Assembly: GCA_964510785.1 (NCBI GenBank)
Contig: CAZECM010000058.1
Coordinates: 1-19,200 of the forward strand
DNA: 19,200 nucleotides
Reading direction: 5' to 3'
DNA from: JAAYZM01 sp964510785
GTDB lineage: Bacteria > Actinomycetota > Actinomycetes > Actinomycetales > Cellulomonadaceae
The notes under the pieces are model-generated. The model did no database searches and had not been told where the DNA came from. It saw only the letters and a program-made list of their open reading frames with translations. A program made the translations under genes and the position numbers. Positions 15,864 to 19,200 of the stretch are shown piece after piece (the stretch's first letter is position 1; every line of letters starts with the position of its first letter).

Positions 15864-15879
15864 CGTTTCACGTGAAACG
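15864..15879. promoter_or_regulatory. parS site 12 (perfect), next to khpB
   Basis: Perfect core GTTTCACGTGAAAC with C/G flanks. Its right edge shares bases with the stem of the khpB terminator-like hairpin. Confidence 0.95.
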
Positions 15880-15907
15880 CGGCCGCCCCCTCAGGGGACG
15901 GCCGCGT
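15877..15907 (-). terminator. Terminator-like hairpin after khpB
   Basis: ACGCGGCCG (15877-15885) pairs with CGGCCGCGT (15899-15907). After one mismatch an inner CCCC/GGGG stem closes a TCA loop. Read leftward, the hairpin follows the khpB stop by 12 bases and is followed by a short TTTC, which belongs to parS site 12. It probably ends the rpmH-rnpA-yidD-yidC-khpB transcript before it enters the array. Confidence 0.7.
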
Positions 15908-15919
15908 CTCAGGACAAGC

Positions 15920-16465
15920 TCAAGCGGACTTGATCACCACGTACCGCGAAGGCTCCACGCCCTCGGAGTCGCTGACGAGCCCCGCGGCCGCCACGGCGTC
16001 GTGGACAACCTTGCGCTCGAACGGGTTCATGGGCGCGAGCGCCACGGACTGACCGCTCTCCTTGACGCGCGCGATGACGGCCTCCGCCTCGCTCACGAGC
16101 TCGGCCTTGCGTGCGGCACGGTGACCGGCGACATCGAGCATCAGGCGGGACCGCTCACCGGTCTTGGCCTGCACCGCGAGCCGGGTCAGCTCCTGGAGCG
16201 CGTCGAGCACCTCGCCGTCCGCTCCGACCAGCCGCGCGAGCCCCCGGCCGCCCTCCTCGGCCACGATCTCGACCGCGGCGCGACCGTTCTCGACGTCGAT
16301 GTCGATGTCGCCGTCCAGGTCAGCGATGTCGAGCAGCTCCTCGAGGTAGTCCGCGGCGATCTCACCCTCCTCGTCGAGACGGTCGCTCGAAGGTGCGGCC
16401 GGCTTCAGCTCGTCGGCGACATCCTCGGTGACAGCTGGTTCGTCGCTGGCCTGTGTGGTTTCCAT
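15920..16465 (-). CDS. khpB: KhpB/Jag RNA-binding protein (KH and R3H domains)
   Basis: A 181-residue cytosolic RNA-binding protein (Jag/SpoIIIJ-associated, also called KhpB/EloR), linked in Gram-positive bacteria to cell elongation and division control. The acidic N-terminus of about 35 residues lacks the long Jag-N domain. The KH domain carries the GxxG loop GADG at 81-84. The R3H domain has R151 and H155 (NPFERKVVHDAV) and ends in SEGVEPSRYVVI. The ATG follows the yidC stop by three bases, with GAGGAGTGAG upstream, so it is the last gene of the operon. A terminator-like hairpin and the parS array come next. Confidence 0.93.
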   Translation of the reverse strand: METTQASDEPAVTEDVADELKPAAPSSDRLDEEGEIAADYLEELLDIADLDGDIDIDVENGRAAVEIVAEEGGRGLARLVGADGEVLDALQELTRLAVQAKTGERSRLMLDVAGHRAARKAELVSEAEAVIARVKESGQSVALAPMNPFERKVVHDAVAAAGLVSDSEGVEPSRYVVIKSA

Positions 16466-16468
16466 GGC

Positions 16469-17500
16469 TCACTCCTCGTCAACGGGCGGGGTCTGGTCTG
16501 GCTTCGGGGGCTGCGCCTGCTGCGGGCCGGACTGCGGCCGCTTCTGGCGGCTCTTGCGCTTGGGCTGCTGTCGCTGGCCGGACTTGGGCTTCTCCTCGGG
16601 CTCGGGCTCTGGTTCCGGCTCGTTCTTGAGGAGAACCCCGCGCCGAGCGGCCTTGCGTGCCTGCCGCTCCTTGAACGCCTTCTCGGCCTCGGAACCCGGC
16701 ATCGGGAGCCGTCGGATCGTGTAGAACTGCTGGCCCATCGACCACAGGTTCGTGGTGGTCCAGTAGATGAGGACACCGATCGGGAAGTTCACGCCGGTGA
16801 ACGCGAAGATGAGGGGGAGGGCGTAGAGCAGCACCTTCTGCTGCTGCGCCATGGGGCCCTGGAGCGCGGACGGCGGCATGTTCTTGCGCGTGAGCTGGCG
16901 TTGCGTGAAGAACGTGGTCGCCGACATCGCCACGATCAGCAACGCGGTGACGACACGTGTCGCCGTCGTGGCGTCGGGGGAGAGGAAGTAGGACGAGATC
17001 TTCGCGCCGAAGATGGTCGCGTCATTGATCTGCGCCGCCACCGTCGCGTCGATCGGACCGATGCTTCCCCGCTTGTAGGTCCCGTCTGCCACCTGCGGCA
17101 GCGAGTACAGCACCCGGAAGAGTGCGAAGAACACGGGGGACTGGGCGAGGATCGGCAGGCACGACGAGAACGGGTTGGTCCCGTGCTTGCGGTAGAGCTC
17201 CATCGTCTCGCGACCCATCGCCTCACGGGAGGCAGGGTCCGTCTTGCCCTTGTACTTCTTCTGGATCGCCTGCAGCTCGGGGGAGAGCATCTGCATCCCG
17301 CGTGAGGCCTTGATCTGCTTGAAGAACAGCGGGATGAGGATGATCCGCATCAGGATCACGAGGCCGACGATCGACAGGGCCCACGAGGCCCCGGAGTCGT
17401 CAGCCAGCCCGAAGACCTCGGTGAACAGTCGGTGGAACTGGACCATGGTCCATCCCACGGCCACCTTGAGTGGCCAGAGGATGCTGTCAAACCAATCCAT
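16469..17500 (-). CDS. yidC: Membrane protein insertase YidC
   Basis: A membrane insertase of the YidC/Oxa1/Alb3 family that inserts and folds membrane proteins alone or with SecYEG. It has 343 residues. An N-terminal helix is followed by the first core helix with the conserved groove arginine R52 (LVILMRIILIPL). A charged cytosolic hairpin follows (KQIKASRGMQMLSPELQAIQKKYKGK), then HGTNPFSSCLPILAQSPVFFALFRVL, which matches the family core. Later helices include GVNFPIGVLIYWTTTNLWSMGQQ. The C-terminal tail of about 80 residues is rich in Lys, Arg, Gln and Pro and likely contacts ribosomes. The ATG at 17500 has GAGGAGATC upstream. It lies between yidD and khpB. Confidence 0.97.
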   Translation of the reverse strand: MDWFDSILWPLKVAVGWTMVQFHRLFTEVFGLADDSGASWALSIVGLVILMRIILIPLFFKQIKASRGMQMLSPELQAIQKKYKGKTDPASREAMGRETMELYRKHGTNPFSSCLPILAQSPVFFALFRVLYSLPQVADGTYKRGSIGPIDATVAAQINDATIFGAKISSYFLSPDATTATRVVTALLIVAMSATTFFTQRQLTRKNMPPSALQGPMAQQQKVLLYALPLIFAFTGVNFPIGVLIYWTTTNLWSMGQQFYTIRRLPMPGSEAEKAFKERQARKAARRGVLLKNEPEPEPEPEEKPKSGQRQQPKRKSRQKRPQSGPQQAQPPKPDQTPPVDEE

Positions 17501-17513
17501 GGATCAGATCTCC

Positions 17514-17810
17514 TCAGTGCGACGACGTAGAAACGGAAGGAACAACACCGGCGTGGGAGTGCCGAGCAGGCGGCACATCATCAACGCCTCCGGCTGCCCA
17601 CGGGTGACAACGCAGCACGCGCCACACCGCCAGGCCCGTGCCACGCACCGCTCCGTGCCGCGACACGGCGGTCACGGCGTAGCTCGAGCACGAAGGGTAG
17701 TACCGGCACGAGGGCGGGAAGAGGGGAGAGACGAACCGCTGATAGAGGCGCAGCAGGGCGAGCAACAACTGACCGGGCAACCGCACGATCCAACGCAGTG
17801 CCGCCGTCAT
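17514..17810 (-). CDS. yidD: Membrane protein insertion efficiency factor YidD
   Basis: A small membrane-associated protein of 98 residues that helps YidC-dependent insertion. The N-terminal amphipathic stretch ALRWIVRLPGQLLLALLRLYQRFVSP leads to the hallmark CRYYPSCSSYAV and then GTGLAVWRVLRCHPWAAGGVDDVP. The tail after HPWA is short and variable. The ATG overlaps the rnpA stop (ATGA), and yidC begins 13 bases downstream. Confidence 0.95.
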   Translation of the reverse strand: MTAALRWIVRLPGQLLLALLRLYQRFVSPLFPPSCRYYPSCSSYAVTAVSRHGAVRGTGLAVWRVLRCHPWAAGGVDDVPPARHSHAGVVPSVSTSSH

Positions 17811-18154
17811 CCCGTCACTACCAACCGCTGACCTGCGCGTCGCAGTGCCGAGGCGAACTGCTCGCCGAGCTCCGCGTATGACGACGTTGCAGCAGCGGGC
17901 AACGCCCGCACCACGAGCAGCGCATCCGAAGGTAGATCACCCAGGCTCTGTCCGACGACGGCACGCAGCCGGCGCTTGACGAGGTTTCTGGTCACGGCGT
18001 TTCCCACACCCCTAGAGACGACGAAGCCCACCTTCGCGTTCCCGTCTCCGGGAGCGAGGTGGACCACGAGCGCGTCACGGCCGGCGCGGGCGCCGCCCCG
18101 CATGGCGTGCCGGAACTCGTCCGAACGACGCATGCGGTGCTGAGCGGGAAGCAC
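17807..18154 (-). CDS. rnpA: Ribonuclease P protein component
   Basis: The protein subunit of RNase P, which with the M1/rnpB RNA trims the 5' leader of pre-tRNAs. It has 115 residues starting MLPAQHRMRRSDEFRHAM, the usual family start. The basic signature RNLVKRRLRAVVG contains the RNA-binding RNR-like motif (the family RNRxKRxxR; here RNLVKRRLR). The GTG at 18154 is nine bases after the rpmH stop. GGGAG overlaps that GTG instead of preceding it at normal spacing, so initiation may depend on coupling to rpmH, which is usual for this pair. Confidence 0.95.
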   Translation of the reverse strand: MLPAQHRMRRSDEFRHAMRGGARAGRDALVVHLAPGDGNAKVGFVVSRGVGNAVTRNLVKRRLRAVVGQSLGDLPSDALLVVRALPAAATSSYAELGEQFASALRRAGQRLVVTG

Positions 18155-18163
18155 TCCCGCAGG

Positions 18164-18301
18164 TCAGGCCGAGAGCTCGTCGCGACCCTTGCGACGACGT
18201 GCCGCGAGGATCGCACGGCCCGCACGCGTGCGCATGCGCAGGCGGAAGCCATGGGTCTTGGCGCGGCGCCGATTGTTCGGCTGGAAGGTCCGCTTGCTCA
18301 C
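18164..18301 (-). CDS. rpmH: 50S ribosomal protein L34
   Basis: A very basic 45-residue ribosomal protein, the usual length. The whole sequence fits the family: SKRTFQPNNRRRAKTHGFRLRMRTRAGRAILAARRRKGRDELSA. The GTG start has GGAG six bases upstream. It is the first gene of the leftward operon rpmH-rnpA-yidD-yidC-khpB and is divergent from dnaA, the classic origin-side order. Confidence 0.97.
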   Translation of the reverse strand: MSKRTFQPNNRRRAKTHGFRLRMRTRAGRAILAARRRKGRDELSA

Positions 18302-18333
18302 GGGAGTCTCCAATAGCTGTTGTACTCAGGACA

Positions 18334-18349
18334 CATCGCGCGTGCGATG
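18334..18349 (-). other. Short inverted repeat in the rpmH leader
   Basis: CATCGC and GCGATG form a 6-bp stem with a 4-base loop. It would lie at the 5' end of the rpmH transcript if the promoter at 18352-18379 is right. Function unknown. Confidence 0.3.
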
Positions 18350-18351
18350 CA

Positions 18352-18379
18352 GGGCTAGGGTCGCCCCCGGATCAACCAA
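18352..18379 (-). promoter_or_regulatory. Candidate rpmH operon promoter
   Basis: On the minus strand TTGGTT (18379-18374) and TAGCCC (18357-18352) are 16 bases apart. The -10 lacks the usual final T, so the match is weak; position and orientation are right for rpmH. Confidence 0.3.
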
Positions 18380-18475
18380 AACACCTGCTCAACGCAGGCA
18401 TGCAGACGGGAACCGGAGATCGGCTTGGTAACGGTACGCTGAGGCCTCGCGGCAGGTCAAATGGACGCTGCACCC

Positions 18476-18504
18476 TGGCACACTCCACCCGAGGCACCTA
18501 GCGT
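18476..18504 (+). promoter_or_regulatory. Candidate dnaA promoter
   Basis: TGGCAC (18476-18481) and TAGCGT (18499-18504) are 17 bases apart. The predicted start point near 18511 leaves a leader of about 100 bases that holds the two DnaA-box-like sites. TACGCT at 18435-18440 is an alternative -10 without a visible -35. Confidence 0.4.
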
Positions 18505-18549
18505 ACGCACAGGCGAAGGTCACGTTCCGGTGACGCCAGGCACACAGCC

Positions 18550-18558
18550 TGTGGAAAA
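18550..18558 (-). promoter_or_regulatory. DnaA-box-like site
   Basis: TGTGGAAAA (reverse TTTTCCACA) differs by one base from the consensus TTATCCACA. It lies 52 bases before the dnaA start, 12 bases from a second site. Confidence 0.5.
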
Positions 18559-18561
18559 CTA

Positions 18562-18570
18562 TGTGGACGA
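18562..18570 (-). promoter_or_regulatory. DnaA-box-like site
   Basis: TGTGGACGA (reverse TCGTCCACA) differs by one base from the high-GC actinobacterial box TTGTCCACA. Together with the neighbouring site it may serve dnaA autoregulation or the origin edge. Confidence 0.5.
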
Positions 18571-18609
18571 GCGCGAAGGTCGCGCGTAGAACAACAGACG
18601 GGGTGACAA

Positions 18610-19200
18610 GTGGCGGCACAGGACGAGGGCATCACCCAGGTCTGGGAGCGCGCCCTTGCCGACCTCGACGCGAGCCCGGACATCACTCCCCGGCAGCTCG
18701 CCTTCGTGCGCATGGCCGTCCCGCTGGGGCTTCTCGACGACACCGTCCTCATCGCCGTGGGTAACGACGCGACCAAGGACTTCCTCGAGAGCCGCGTCCG
18801 CGAAGAGCTCAGCCAGGCACTCTCGTCGTCGCTCGGACGTGACGCCCGCTTCGCCGTGACCGTCAACAACGAGCTCAACCGCGACGACGCCCCGGAGATC
18901 GTGCAACCGCGGACGATCGCAGAATCCGTGCCCAGCCCCTCCACTCCGGAGACCACGCCGAGCTACGCAGCACCGCGACCCGTGGATCCCCCTCGCGCTC
19001 GCGCCGCGGACGGCATCCAGCAGCTGCGTGACAGGTACCAGTTCGACACCTTCGTCATCGGCTCCTCGAACCGGTTCGCCCACGCGGCCGCCGTCGCCGT
19101 CGCGGAGGCCCCCGCGAAGGCGTACAACCCGCTCTTCATCTACGGCGACTCGGGCCTGGGCAAGACCCACCTGCTCCACGCGATCGGCCACTACGCCCAG
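18610..19200 (+). CDS. dnaA: Chromosomal replication initiator DnaA (partial, first 197 residues)
   Basis: The AAA+ protein that binds DnaA boxes and opens oriC. The gene runs off the right edge; 197 codons are seen. Domain I (about residues 1-85; ITQVWERALADLD, TPRQLAFVRMAVPLGLLDDTVLIAVGN) binds helicase partners. A Pro/Thr/Ser-rich domain II of about 40 residues follows, then the AAA+ domain beginning YQFDTFVIGSSNRFAHAAAVAVAEAPAKAYNPLFIYG. Walker A is GDSGLGKTH at 179-187 (K185). The GTG at 18610 gives the usual N-terminus and has GGGGTGA upstream. It is divergent from rpmH with a 308-base gap. Confidence 0.97.
   Translation, partial: MAAQDEGITQVWERALADLDASPDITPRQLAFVRMAVPLGLLDDTVLIAVGNDATKDFLESRVREELSQALSSSLGRDARFAVTVNNELNRDDAPEIVQPRTIAESVPSPSTPETTPSYAAPRPVDPPRARAADGIQQLRDRYQFDTFVIGSSNRFAHAAAVAVAEAPAKAYNPLFIYGDSGLGKTHLLHAIGHYAQ

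Larger units (their letters stand above)
13967..15919. other. Gene-free centromere region with a dense parS array
   Basis: About 1.95 kb between rsmG and khpB without a credible gene. Open frames here are short, mutually overlapping and share only VSRET, FHVKR or FHVKH peptides, which are translations of parS itself. Eleven parS or parS-like sites lie between 14051 and 15879, at spacings (core to core) of about 277, 97, 185, 265, 346, 118, 119, 114, 119 and 173 bases. The sequence looks less GC-extreme than the flanking genes and has no codon-position bias that I can see. In most actinobacteria khpB and rsmG are close neighbours, so the array has expanded here (inference). It is probably the main ParB loading centre of the chromosome, near the origin. 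Confidence 0.85.

Noticed and set aside
14055..15875. Several small open frames in the khpB-rsmG gap (about 60-250 codons on both strands)
   Set aside because: They overlap each other in all frames, lack ribosome binding sites and known motifs, and their shared VSRET/FHVKR peptides are translations of parS.
14328..15879. CRISPR array
   Set aside because: The repeated unit is a short palindrome of 14-16 bases identical to parS; spacings are irregular in most of the array and too long for spacers, and there are no cas genes.
13967..15919. Insertion sequence or prophage remnant explaining the long gap
   Set aside because: No transposase or integrase motifs, no terminal inverted repeats or target duplications seen, and the content is dominated by parS sites.
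18610..19191. 210-codon minus-strand frame opposite dnaA
   Set aside because: The plus strand encodes the DnaA N-terminus with a clear Walker A motif; the minus frame is a shadow.

Overview
The window is a GC-rich actinobacterial chromosome segment that runs up to the replication origin. Gene order, codon use, frequent GTG/TTG starts and overlapping stop/start codons all fit a member of the Actinobacteria. A Micrococcales lineage (Cellulomonas-like) is my best guess, by inference only. The layout matches the conserved block left of dnaA in actinobacteria, which in Mycobacterium tuberculosis runs from pcnA through mutT4, mviN, sigM, trxB2, trxC, parB, parA, gid, yidC, rnpA and rpmH to dnaA.

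Left part (1-11081): a partial CCA-adding enzyme gene reads leftward. Opposite it, a rightward operon encodes a Nudix hydrolase, a DUF6049-type secreted/anchored protein, the lipid II flippase MurJ and a separate membrane pseudokinase with a discoidin-like outer domain. These are followed by thioredoxin reductase and thioredoxin (trxB-trxA), a fold-type-I PLP aminotransferase and a D-Ala-D-Ala ligase-like ATP-grasp protein. trxB has a good match to a SigR/SigH-type oxidative-stress promoter. The sigM/anti-sigma pair that M. tuberculosis carries just before trxB is absent, and an aminotransferase-ligase pair occupies the slot where M. tuberculosis has cwlM.

Middle (11182-13966): rsmG-parA-parB are read leftward and encode a 16S rRNA methyltransferase and the chromosome segregation ATPase and CTPase.

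Centromere region (13967-15919): a roughly 1.9 kb stretch without credible genes separates rsmG from khpB, two genes usually close together. It holds 11 copies of the ParB site parS (core GTTTCACGTGAAAC; 6 perfect, 3 with one mismatch, 2 with two). A twelfth, perfect copy lies inside the 5' end of parA. Part of the array is a degenerate tandem repeat with a period near 118 bp, so the array appears to have grown by local duplication. It also contains a perfect 10-bp hairpin, and a terminator-like hairpin that overlaps the last parS. This is the most unusual part of the window.

Right part (15920-19200): khpB-yidC-yidD-rnpA-rpmH, read leftward, handle RNA binding, membrane protein insertion, RNase P and ribosomal protein L34. 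Then comes the rpmH-dnaA divergent region with two DnaA-box-like sites and the 5' part of dnaA, which runs off the window. The main oriC, expected between dnaA and dnaN, lies beyond the right edge.
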